A stretch of 64,000 bases of DNA from an uncultured Pseudomonadota bacterium (GTDB lineage: Bacteria > Pseudomonadota > Gammaproteobacteria > Burkholderiales > Burkholderiaceae), in the NCBI GenBank assembly GCA_946480245.1, contig CAMLIZ010000003.1, positions 1-64,000 of the forward strand, read 5' to 3'. Positions 34,794 to 41,870 of this stretch are shown in pieces (the stretch's first letter is position 1; each line of letters begins with the position of its first letter). Position numbers and translations under genes: made by a program. Below the pieces are notes generated by a model, which worked only from the letters and a program-made list of their open reading frames with translations, had not been told where the DNA came from and ran no database searches.

Positions 34794-35839
34794 GGCACCA
34801 TCTCGATGATCTGCGCCAGCAGCTGGTATGCGTCGCCGGCGGACACCGCGCTGATGCCGCACTGCACGTACAGCGGGTTCGCTGCATTGATGGCCAGCTC
34901 CTGCGCGCCGTTGCCGCCGTCAGCGGAGTTCGATCCGTTGTTCATCGAGCCGGTCACGAGCACCGTGGTGCTGCTGGTCACCCACAGGTCGAACTGCACG
35001 CGCGTGCTGGTGTTGTTCCCCGACAGGGAAACCGACTGCGTGGACGTGTCGGCAGAGGTGCCCGCCTGGCCTACCTTGGGGAACAGGTTTGCCGCGGCAA
35101 CGGCCCCCGTGCGGTGCGCATGCATCGTCACCCGGAAATGGTTCCCCGTTACCAGCAGTTCCGGTGGGATCAGCGCAATTCCGCCCGTTGGGACAAGTTG
35201 CTGATAGCCCGCGCTCACGCTCGACAGCGATGCCACTGGCGCCGCGATCGTTCCCACTCGCTTGTGCAGAGCGAAGGCGCCGCACGGAACCCATCGGCCC
35301 GACCCGGTGAGCCCGGCGAACTCGAACAGGTGGCCCAGGTTTCCAACGTCGGTAGCGCCGTAGGCGTGGTATCCCACGTTCGACACGAACCGACGATCGC
35401 CTGGAGCCGCCAGCGTGTTGGCCGGCAGGGTCGACAGCGTGCAGGCCAGCGTCTCACCTGCGTTGACCGCGCCCGACATGCCGGAAAACTTGCCCGACGC
35501 GTAGTTGTACGTCTTGACCAGCGCGCCGGCGGTCTCGCTGGCGACGGTACCGTCGGCGTTGTAGCCGATCGACCAGTTCAGCCCGTTCAGCGTGTAGCTG
35601 GCGACACTGCCGTCGGCGTTGTACGTCACGGCCGTCGGGTCCTGGGCCTGACCGCCGACCGATGTGCCGCTCGCACCGGCAAGGGACGTTCCGATCTGCA
35701 CGTACTGCTGCACGGCCGGGCTCCACGTGTAGAGCGGCCACGCTGGATCGTCCACGACCCGCAGCAGAACTCCGTGCCCTTGCCACTTCAGGGTGGCCAC
35801 CTGTGCGCTCAGTACGTCCACGATTCCCAACTGCTTCAT
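34790..35839 (-). CDS. Tail/virion protein with YD-like N-terminal repeats
   Basis: 349 residues starting MKQLGIVDVLSAQVATLKWQ. Residues ~70-120 carry paired YNADGSVASYTL and YNADGTVASETAG units like YD (RHS-type) repeats. The rest is beta-rich, with GATDVGNLGHLFEFAG, NHFRVTMHAHRTGAVAA and STRVQFDLWVTSSTTVLVTG resembling a fibre-tip or jelly-roll fold. It directly precedes the GHL15-like gene and overlaps its start. Tail-spike component is the likely role. Confidence 0.6.
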   Translation of the reverse strand: MKQLGIVDVLSAQVATLKWQGHGVLLRVVDDPAWPLYTWSPAVQQYVQIGTSLAGASGTSVGGQAQDPTAVTYNADGSVASYTLNGLNWSIGYNADGTVASETAGALVKTYNYASGKFSGMSGAVNAGETLACTLSTLPANTLAAPGDRRFVSNVGYHAYGATDVGNLGHLFEFAGLTGSGRWVPCGAFALHKRVGTIAAPVASLSSVSAGYQQLVPTGGIALIPPELLVTGNHFRVTMHAHRTGAVAAANLFPKVGQAGTSADTSTQSVSLSGNNTSTRVQFDLWVTSSTTVLVTGSMNNGSNSADGGNGAQELAINAANPLYVQCGISAVSAGDAYQLLAQIIEMVP

Positions 35840-35848
35840 CGTGTTGCC

Positions 35849-36463
35849 TTAGAAGTACACCGCCGTGGCCGCCTTGTCGGATGGAATGAGCGTCCTGGAC
35901 ACCCTCTGTGCGACCACCGCGATGCGGTTGTTGAACAGCGCCGCCCTCTCGGCCGCTGTCGCCGCGTCGCGCCAGGTCACCCCGGGCAGCAACGCGAGCG
36001 TGGATGCGGCCCCCGCCGCGATGAATTCAGCCTCGTCCTCGAGCCAGTCGGGCCACGAGGAAGCGGCCTGATCGGTCGTCGGCTGGACCGCAACGTCGAC
36101 GTACAGCGAGCCGACGTAGCCCGGAGCCGGCGTGAGCGTCAGCGCCGAGGTGCTCGGATCGAACACCGCGACGTTGCCGGTGCCATCGCGCACGTTGGCT
36201 CGGCCCAGCGCGCCACCGCGCACCACGTAGCGCGCGCTGTCGAAGAACACGGTGAGCACGCTCGCAATGCTCTGGCCAGCCACGGGCGTCAGCGGGTAGG
36301 CCGGCTGATCCACGATCGTCGGGATGGCGGCGAGCTGCAGGTTCCACACGCGCGTCTTGCGCGCGAAATACCTCGCAGCCTTCACGACGTGATCGAGCGC
36401 CAGCGCCTCGGGGCAGCCCTTGGCGTAGCGCAGCACCTCTGGCAGAAACTCGTCCCAGGTCAT
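35849..36463 (-). CDS. Phage head-tail adaptor-type protein
   Basis: 204 residues; the ATG at 36463 overlaps the upstream TGA and matches the family-like start MTWDEFLPEVLRYAKGCPEA. It includes LDHVVKAARYFARKTRVWNL, IVDQPAYPLTP and WPDWLEDEAEFIAAGAASTL, segments seen in phage adaptor proteins following the DUF6682-type protein. It probably builds the neck between portal and tail. Confidence 0.65.
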   Translation of the reverse strand: MTWDEFLPEVLRYAKGCPEALALDHVVKAARYFARKTRVWNLQLAAIPTIVDQPAYPLTPVAGQSIASVLTVFFDSARYVVRGGALGRANVRDGTGNVAVFDPSTSALTLTPAPGYVGSLYVDVAVQPTTDQAASSWPDWLEDEAEFIAAGAASTLALLPGVTWRDAATAAERAALFNNRIAVVAQRVSRTLIPSDKAATAVYF

Positions 36464-37263
36464 TTGGCGGCTCCGGCGGGAGTCGGCGCGAACGGCAGCC
36501 GCTGCAGGTTCGGGTTCACGCCGGTCAGTGCGGTGGCCTGGGCGTTGATCGACTGCACGAACATCGTGGCAAAGGCGACGCCCTTCTGCCCGTCGGCCCA
36601 CTCGTTGGCCATGAAGTTGGCGCGCGCGACGACGTAGTTCACGAGGTCGTCGAGAAACACGTCGGCGATCGTGAGCTTGTCGTTCTCGCCAGCTCCTGAG
36701 GGGACGTAGCGCTCGGAACCAGCGACGCCGCCATCAGCCACCTTCACCGGCTGGGCCGTATACGAGGCCAGCACCCACACGGTCGATGCGGCGGGCACCG
36801 GCGGGTTGACGAAGAACAGGCGCGGGTTCTCCGGGTCGAAGCTGTACTCGCGCAGCGTGGCGTTGGCCTTCGCCGTGGTCATCCACAGCGGGTCCACCTC
36901 CACCAGCTTGGCCTGGTCGATCAACCGCAGCGCGCGGCCCACGGTGGCGCCGTCGGCACCCATGTTGCACACGAGCTTCAGCAGCGAGTTGCCGATGATC
37001 GGTGCCGCTGGAACCGATCCATCCTGCGGCTTGCAGTCAGCCGCCGCGATCTGCTCTAGCGACTGCAGGGCCCCAGCGCGCAGCTTGATCGCATCCATGC
37101 GCGAGCACGCGGTCGGGATGTACTTCGCGATCGCGGCTTGGCCGTCGTTGAGAAAGTCCACCAGCACCGCTTCGGACCAGCGCTTGAACTGCGGCTTGCT
37201 GTCCATGAGCAGGACAGAAGCGCGCCGCAGTGCCTCGCGGACGGTGTAGGTGGTGGCCGCCAT
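36460..37263 (-). CDS. Head-tail connector-type protein (DUF6682-like)
   Basis: 267 residues starting MAATTYTVREALRRASVLLM, then PQFKRWSEAVLVDFLNDGQA and AAIAKYIPTACSRMDAIKL. The VREALRRAS.LL.D...QF.RW.E..LVD.LNDGQ pattern is typical of DUF6682-like podovirus head-completion proteins. The C-terminal helix (LDDLVNYVVARANFMANEWA) could contact the portal. TGATG overlap with the preceding gene. Confidence 0.7.
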   Translation of the reverse strand: MAATTYTVREALRRASVLLMDSKPQFKRWSEAVLVDFLNDGQAAIAKYIPTACSRMDAIKLRAGALQSLEQIAAADCKPQDGSVPAAPIIGNSLLKLVCNMGADGATVGRALRLIDQAKLVEVDPLWMTTAKANATLREYSFDPENPRLFFVNPPVPAASTVWVLASYTAQPVKVADGGVAGSERYVPSGAGENDKLTIADVFLDDLVNYVVARANFMANEWADGQKGVAFATMFVQSINAQATALTGVNPNLQRLPFAPTPAGAAK

Positions 37264-37601
37264 CAGGCCGCCTCGTATTGCTGATAGGCGAGGTAACGCA
37301 GCTGTTCACGCAGCTTCACGTCGCTCAGCCGATCGGCCTCGCTGCGCGAAATGCCGCGCCGGTGCGCCAGGTGCCGCAGCGCTGCGCCGGCGAGCTTCTC
37401 CGGGTTCTCGCGATGCGCGGCCGGCAGCGCGGCCAGGTCCTCGACGCGCTCGCAAAGCGATGGCTGCGCCGCCTCCTTCGGCCGACGCACAACGCGCGCG
37501 GGCGCGGGGACAGGCTGGCTGGCCTGTCCCTGTGCTGCGCGTGCCGCGGCTTCGGCGGCACGCCGGGCCTTGAAGCCCGGCTTGGGTCCGCGCGCGCCCA
37601 C
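37263..37601 (-). CDS. Small basic phage protein, hypothetical
   Basis: 112 residues from a GTG at 37601, five bases after the upstream stop. It begins MGARGPKPGFKARRAAEAAA and ends LREQLRYLAYQQYEAA. The basic, Ala-rich N-terminus is followed by helical SEADRLSDVKLREQLRYLAY. Position between the capsid accessory protein and the connector suggests a head-assembly role. Without the overlap and position it would be hard to call. Confidence 0.6.
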   Translation of the reverse strand: MGARGPKPGFKARRAAEAAARAAQGQASQPVPAPARVVRRPKEAAQPSLCERVEDLAALPAAHRENPEKLAGAALRHLAHRRGISRSEADRLSDVKLREQLRYLAYQQYEAA

Positions 37602-37606
37602 GGCGA

Positions 37607-38119
37607 TTACGAGCCGCTGGCCATGCCGACCGGCACAGGCGCGAAGTGCGCGATCAGCCGGATCTTGGCGCCGGCCACCAGCGTGGCGGCAGCCGCGCTC
37701 ACCTTGATGCCCAGCGAGCGATCGACGTTCGATGCAGCCAGTTGCAGGCCGGTCACGGTGTCGAGGTTCACCACGCTGGCGGCGCGGCCCACCGTCGTGA
37801 GCGCATTGCCGAACTCGGTGCCCACAGTGCGCGCAGTCACGCCGTCGTTGCCGACGGTGGCCTGCAGCCATTCTCCGGTCATGACCCCGAACGTCAGCGT
37901 CAGCGTCGGGGCGCCGTTGCTGTCGATCTGGTCGCTTACCACCTTCAGGCTGGTGGGGACGTGCCCGGCCGGGATGGCCAGCATTTCGACGACATCGTTG
38001 AGCGCGAATGCGCCGGCAACGACGACATGCTCGGCGACTGCAACGACGGAATCGGCAGCGCTGTCGCCGCCCACGGCGGCCGCACGGTTGTTGGATTGGG
38101 TGGATTTGCGGAGTGCCAT
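37607..38119 (-). CDS. Capsid-associated (decoration-type) protein
   Basis: 170 residues starting MALRKSTQSNNRAAAVGGDS. A beta-rich protein with IPAGHVPTSLKVVSDQIDSN, TLTLTFGVMTGEWLQATVG and IKVSAAAATLVAGAKIRLIA, lying immediately after the major capsid gene. Proteins in this position in N4-gp56-type phages are usually head decoration or accessory proteins. The function is inferred from location. Confidence 0.65.
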   Translation of the reverse strand: MALRKSTQSNNRAAAVGGDSAADSVVAVAEHVVVAGAFALNDVVEMLAIPAGHVPTSLKVVSDQIDSNGAPTLTLTFGVMTGEWLQATVGNDGVTARTVGTEFGNALTTVGRAASVVNLDTVTGLQLAASNVDRSLGIKVSAAAATLVAGAKIRLIAHFAPVPVGMASGS

Positions 38120-38155
38120 GTTGTGCTCCTGGAGTCCTGTGGTGGTTTGGGCTCA

Positions 38156-38175
38156 GGAGCCGCCGAAGCGGCCCC
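38156..38175 (-). promoter_or_regulatory. Stable UUCG hairpin after the capsid gene
   Basis: On the minus strand GGGGCCGC-TTCG-GCGGCTCC forms an 8-bp stem (one G-U) closed by a UUCG tetraloop, 17 bases past the capsid stop. There is no T run, so it is more likely an mRNA-stabilising or partial-termination element than a full terminator. Confidence 0.5.
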
Positions 38176-38191
38176 TTGGGTCGCTGTCGGC

Positions 38192-39304
38192 TTAGGCCGC
38201 CGCGGTGAACGCGGTGTCCACGGTGATCATGCCGAAGTCCATGCCGTTGAACTGGCACTTGTCGGCACCGAAGATCATCTCGAAGTACAGGATCGCGTCG
38301 TGCCCGCGGTCGTCCGTGTCGTCGTCGAGCGTGACGGTCATGCCGTCAGCCTGGCCCTTGGTGCCGTGGGCGATGAAGCCGGCGTTGGCACCCAGGAACA
38401 GCGACCGTGCGGCCGGCACGTTGGCGCCTGCACCGAAGTCCGAGAACTTGATGCAAGTCTCCATCTCGTCGATCAGCACGCCGTTGAACATGCCGGCGCC
38501 GCCCTTGAAGATCTCGCTTTCCTTGCCAACGGCTGCGGTCAGCGCCTTCTGCGCCTCGAACCAGCCTTGCGCGCCCGAGTCGTCGCGCACGTCCTGCATG
38601 ACCTCGGGGCACACCGACAGCGTGAAGACATCGCGGCCGCCCTTGCGCACCGGGTCCATCTTCACGGCGTTGTCGGGCTGGCCGCCCAGCATCTTCTTGG
38701 CCTTGGTGCGCAGCTTGTTCAGCGTGGCCAGGGTCATCTTGTCGGTGGACACCAGCGTCGCCTTGGCATGCGTGTTGTCCGTGCCGACGAAGTAGTGCGC
38801 GGCGTCCGGCGAGCGCAGCGCGTTCGGGTAGCCGGCGTAGTTCGTGTCGAAGTGCTGGATTTCCGTGCCAACGCCGCGTGAGCCGCACAGCGCCATGCAG
38901 GTGACCTCCTCGTACATCTCCTTGATGTACTCGGTGAGCTTCTCGCGGCCCTGGCGGCGCAGGTTGAAGCCCACGCGCGACTGGTCGATGCGCGCGCCGA
39001 CGTTCACGCCGTGGCGGAACTCGTTGATGCGCATCGTGTGCGATGCGTGCTGCAGGCGAAACTCCTTGCCGGCGAGCTTCTGGCCTTCGGTGATCGGTGC
39101 GCCGCGCAGCTTGGCGACCAGCGCGGTCACCACTTCGTCAGCGGCACCCTTCTCGGTGTCGGTCTTCTGGATGATGGCGCTGCGCGAGCCCTCGGGGCCC
39201 ACGAGACGGGAGAAGTACTGGTCCTTGGCCGAGTCGTTGGCGACTGCAGCGGACCAAGCCTTGCGCTTGTTCGGATCGGTCGGAAGGATCGTGGTGCGAG
39301 CCAT
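38192..39304 (-). CDS. Major capsid protein (N4-gp56 / DUF4043 family)
   Basis: 370 residues starting MARTTILPTDPNKRKAWSAA. Characteristic segments are RINEFRHGVNVGARIDQSRV, LRRQGREKLTEYIKEMYEE, FVGTDNTHAKATLVSTDKMT, FNGVLIDEMETCIKFSDFGA and the C-terminal CQFNGMDFGMITVDTAF. This fits the N4-gp56/DUF4043 HK97-fold coat family found in podoviruses. It follows the scaffold and the CsrA-like gene after a 145-base gap with motif copy C. The initiator ATG has AAGGAG upstream. Confidence 0.9.
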   Translation of the reverse strand: MARTTILPTDPNKRKAWSAAVANDSAKDQYFSRLVGPEGSRSAIIQKTDTEKGAADEVVTALVAKLRGAPITEGQKLAGKEFRLQHASHTMRINEFRHGVNVGARIDQSRVGFNLRRQGREKLTEYIKEMYEEVTCMALCGSRGVGTEIQHFDTNYAGYPNALRSPDAAHYFVGTDNTHAKATLVSTDKMTLATLNKLRTKAKKMLGGQPDNAVKMDPVRKGGRDVFTLSVCPEVMQDVRDDSGAQGWFEAQKALTAAVGKESEIFKGGAGMFNGVLIDEMETCIKFSDFGAGANVPAARSLFLGANAGFIAHGTKGQADGMTVTLDDDTDDRGHDAILYFEMIFGADKCQFNGMDFGMITVDTAFTAAA

Positions 39305-39416
39305 GCTTCACTCCTTGGTGATGGCATGACGCACTCCTGCGCGTCCGATAGCCCGAAAACTCGGGCGGGTGAGGTGCTGAAAACTCAGCGTGCACGCGAA
39401 AGGTATCCGGGTTTTT

Positions 39417-39433
39417 GAAAAACTCAACCGCGA
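39417..39433 (-). promoter_or_regulatory. Recurrent leftward motif, copy C (candidate capsid promoter)
   Basis: Minus strand reads TCGCGGTTGAGTTTTTC within the 145-base gap upstream of the capsid gene. It includes TTGAGT and is followed 16 bases later by TACCTT, the best -10-like element among the four copies. A dedicated capsid promoter would make sense for high expression. Confidence 0.5.
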
Positions 39434-39449
39434 TTGCGAGTTTCGAGTT

Positions 39450-39725
39450 TCAGGCTGCGGCCTTTTTCGGCAACGCCACGCGCACGCTGGGCGGGGCCTC
39501 GACGCGAACCCGCGCGAGCTGCCCCGTCTTGTGGCTCAACGTGAGGTGGATCTCCACGCTGTCGAACGACTCGCCGGCCGGCAGCAGGCCCACGGCCTTG
39601 GTGTCCAGCGTCAGGCGCAGCACACCGGTGCCGTGCAGCGCCTCCAGGGTCAGGCTCTCGCCCACCTGCATGTCGGTGGCAAGTCCGCGGCGCTCCTGCC
39701 GGCGGCGGTCGTTCGGTAGTGGCAT
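39450..39725 (-). CDS. CsrA-like small protein between scaffold and capsid genes
   Basis: 91 residues starting MPLPNDRRRQERRGLATDMQ. The C-terminal half (AGESFDSVEIHLTL, then GQLARVRVEAPPSVRVALPK) follows the CsrA pattern GES...V.L...G.QVR.GI.AP..V.VHR. The usual RNA-binding Arg of the HRxE end is replaced by LPKK. An earlier VGESLTLEA may be a second partial copy. If it is CsrA-related it could bind mRNA and tune capsid or scaffold translation. This is my alignment by eye; the assignment is tentative. TGATG overlap with scaffold. Confidence 0.55.
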   Translation of the reverse strand: MPLPNDRRRQERRGLATDMQVGESLTLEALHGTGVLRLTLDTKAVGLLPAGESFDSVEIHLTLSHKTGQLARVRVEAPPSVRVALPKKAAA

Positions 39726-40789
39726 CAGCTGTCCATCCAGGCGTCGCGCTGCTCACGCGGCAGTTGCGCGATGCGGCGCTCGAAGTCCAGGCCGCTCAGC
39801 CGCCCCAGCTCCTCGTTCAGTCCGCCGTTGGTGTTCGACGTTGAGGCCGCCGGCACACCGCGCAACGTCAGCGGTGGCTCCGGCATCGCGCGCGCCGCGG
39901 CCGGCGCCGCGGGCGCGGCAGTCGCGGCAGGCGCCGGTGCCGGCGTCGGGGCGGCTGTGGGTGCTACACCACGCAGCGCCAGCACCTGCTGGTGCACCCG
40001 CGCGTAGAACGTGTCGTTGTCCAGCGCCGCGAAACTCGGCACCTTCTCCAGCGCCTCCGCCGTCGCGTTGAACAGCGTGCGCGCCTCCTCGTCGGCGTCG
40101 TAGTCGACCGTGCCCTGCGTCTTGGCCAGCACCTTGACTGCATGGATGGCCTGTTGCGCCGAGTTGATCGCCTGCTGCTGGTTGGCCTGCATGAGCGCCA
40201 GTTCGCTTGCCAGGCCGGTGATACCGTCGCTGACCTTCGCGTCGATCGCCATGTACTCCTTGGGCGTCAGGCTGCCGTCGGAGTACTTCTCGAAGGCCTC
40301 GGCCTTCTCGGCCATCAGGCGGTCGCGCTCGGCCTGGATTTCGGCCGGCGTGCGCGTCTTGTACGGTAGCGGCGCCGGCGCTGGTTGCGGCACCGGTGCA
40401 GCAGCGGGTGTCGCCTCCGCAGCGGGCGCCGCTGGCGCTTCAGCCGGTGGTGCAGCAGACGCAGCAGCCTGCGCCGCCTGGGCGGCCTGCGCTGGCGCTG
40501 CCGCCTCAACAGGCGCCGCCGGAGGCGCGCCGGCGAGGTCATCGTCGAGCTCGTCGGCCGGCGCGTTCTTCAGCGCTGCGGCCACTTCGGCTTCTGCTGC
40601 CTCGGCAGCCGGCGCCGGTGCTACTGCTGCAGGCGCCGGCGCTTCGGCTGTCGCTGCCGCCGGCGCGTCAGCCGTGTCGTCGCCGTCGAGGAACGCGTTG
40701 CGCTCGTCGGCGTCCTGCGGCAGCGCGGCCAGCACGGCCTTGTCTGCCGGGTTCTCGAAACTACCCGTGGGCTTGATGGGTTGGTTCAT
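39725..40789 (-). CDS. Scaffold protein
   Basis: 354 residues starting MNQPIKPTGSFENPADKAVL. An acidic, Ala/Pro-rich N-terminal half is followed by a helical core (RTPAEIQAERDRLMAEKAEA, LNSAQ-type coils) and a C-terminal region ending RRIAQLPREQRDAWMDS. Composition, size and position just before the capsid gene are those of a scaffold. The C-terminal helix probably binds the coat protein. ATGA overlap with the upstream gene. Confidence 0.75.
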   Translation of the reverse strand: MNQPIKPTGSFENPADKAVLAALPQDADERNAFLDGDDTADAPAAATAEAPAPAAVAPAPAAEAAEAEVAAALKNAPADELDDDLAGAPPAAPVEAAAPAQAAQAAQAAASAAPPAEAPAAPAAEATPAAAPVPQPAPAPLPYKTRTPAEIQAERDRLMAEKAEAFEKYSDGSLTPKEYMAIDAKVSDGITGLASELALMQANQQQAINSAQQAIHAVKVLAKTQGTVDYDADEEARTLFNATAEALEKVPSFAALDNDTFYARVHQQVLALRGVAPTAAPTPAPAPAATAAPAAPAAARAMPEPPLTLRGVPAASTSNTNGGLNEELGRLSGLDFERRIAQLPREQRDAWMDS

Positions 40790-41157
40790 GCTCTCTTACC
40801 TTCCTTCGCGGCTTCGATCGCCGCATTGACCTTGGCCAGTTGTTGCATCAGGTCTTCGCGCTGCTGCACCATGTGGTCGATGGCCGTGTAGCCGTCCTCG
40901 AACTCCTTGATCGGGCTGAACGACATGTAGCCGTCCCGGTACTGCACGAAGTAGCCGCCCACCGTTGGCTTGTGCTTGGACACGTAGCTGGCCGGCAGCG
41001 TGAAGGGGTCGAGGTACGGCTCAACCGGCACCAGCGTGTAGCGCCCCGTGTTGTCGTCGTACTCGAGGCGCGCGATCTGGCAGGCGCGCACACGCTTGTG
41101 GCACTGGTACAGCGGCAGGGTTTGCACGGTGCCGTCGGCTCTGGTCACGCCTTCCAT
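40786..41157 (-). CDS. Conserved phage head-region protein, hypothetical
   Basis: 123 residues starting MEGVTRADGTVQTLPLYQCH, with a CAAGGAGTTCGATC ribosome site. It contains RVRACQIARLEYDDNTGRYT and HKPTVGGYFVQYRDGYMSFS, then a coiled C-terminus (QQREDLMQQLAKVNAAIEAA). The N-terminal part resembles small modules in some phages that carry metal- or nucleotide-binding cysteines, but no function is clear. It lies between the portal-side protein and scaffold. Confidence 0.65.
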   Translation of the reverse strand: MEGVTRADGTVQTLPLYQCHKRVRACQIARLEYDDNTGRYTLVPVEPYLDPFTLPASYVSKHKPTVGGYFVQYRDGYMSFSPIKEFEDGYTAIDHMVQQREDLMQQLAKVNAAIEAAKEGKRA

Positions 41158-41189
41158 GATCGAACTCCTTGTGACTGGTGGTGGTGGTT

Positions 41190-41870
41190 TCAGTCGTCGT
41201 GCGCGATGGACGCGATGGCGCGCTTCGCGAGCGCCCTCCCCCAATGCACGATGCGCATCACGCGACCGTCGTGGTCGAGGAAGTCACCGATGTGGCGGTC
41301 GCTGGGCGGCACGTGGTCCTCGTGCTGCTCGTCCTCCGGCACCTCGGGCAGCGCGCGGGCGTCTTCCAGGCGCGCCACGCCGATCACGGGCGCCTCGTTG
41401 ACATGGCTGCCGTCGGCTGCGATCGGCACGCCGACGCCCTTCGGCTGCGGTGAGACGCCGTAGACGCCCACGAAGGGGATTTCTCCCTGCAGTTCGTCCA
41501 CCAGGCGAGCGCAGTAGCCCGCCGGCGCGACGGCCCCAGGCCGAGCCAGGAACACGCTGCACGCCTCGTAGTTGGAGCCATCGCTGGTCGGCATCGTCAG
41601 GTTCACGCAGGTGTCGCTCCACACCTTGGTGATCGAGCCAGCGATCGGGTAGCTGCCTTGGTAGTTGCTCTGCGGCCAGAACAGAACGGCGTCGCCTTCA
41701 GTCGGAACCCGCGGCGGCGGCGCCACGGACCCGCTCTGAGCTTCTGCGGCAGGCTGGTCCTGCGTCTCGCTCGCCTGTGCGACGGTCAGGCCGGTGAGGC
41801 TGGCCGGCATGGCGCCGACATCGGAAGTGGCGACGCTCTGCGCATCGGTGGTCGTGTCTTGGGTTTCCAT
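41190..41870 (-). CDS. Phage head-region protein, hypothetical
   Basis: 226 residues; the ATG at 41870 overlaps the portal TGA (TGATG), with a GTG three bases earlier as an alternative. A Gln/Ala/Ser-rich N-terminus leads to a module with DAVLFWPQSNYQGSYPIAGS, ITKVWSDTCVNLTMPTSDGS and SVFLARPGAVAPAGYCARL. The latter looks like a small beta-barrel domain. The C-terminus is acidic (PEVPEDEQHEDHVPP). Confidence 0.6.
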   Translation of the reverse strand: METQDTTTDAQSVATSDVGAMPASLTGLTVAQASETQDQPAAEAQSGSVAPPPRVPTEGDAVLFWPQSNYQGSYPIAGSITKVWSDTCVNLTMPTSDGSNYEACSVFLARPGAVAPAGYCARLVDELQGEIPFVGVYGVSPQPKGVGVPIAADGSHVNEAPVIGVARLEDARALPEVPEDEQHEDHVPPSDRHIGDFLDHDGRVMRIVHWGRALAKRAIASIAHDD

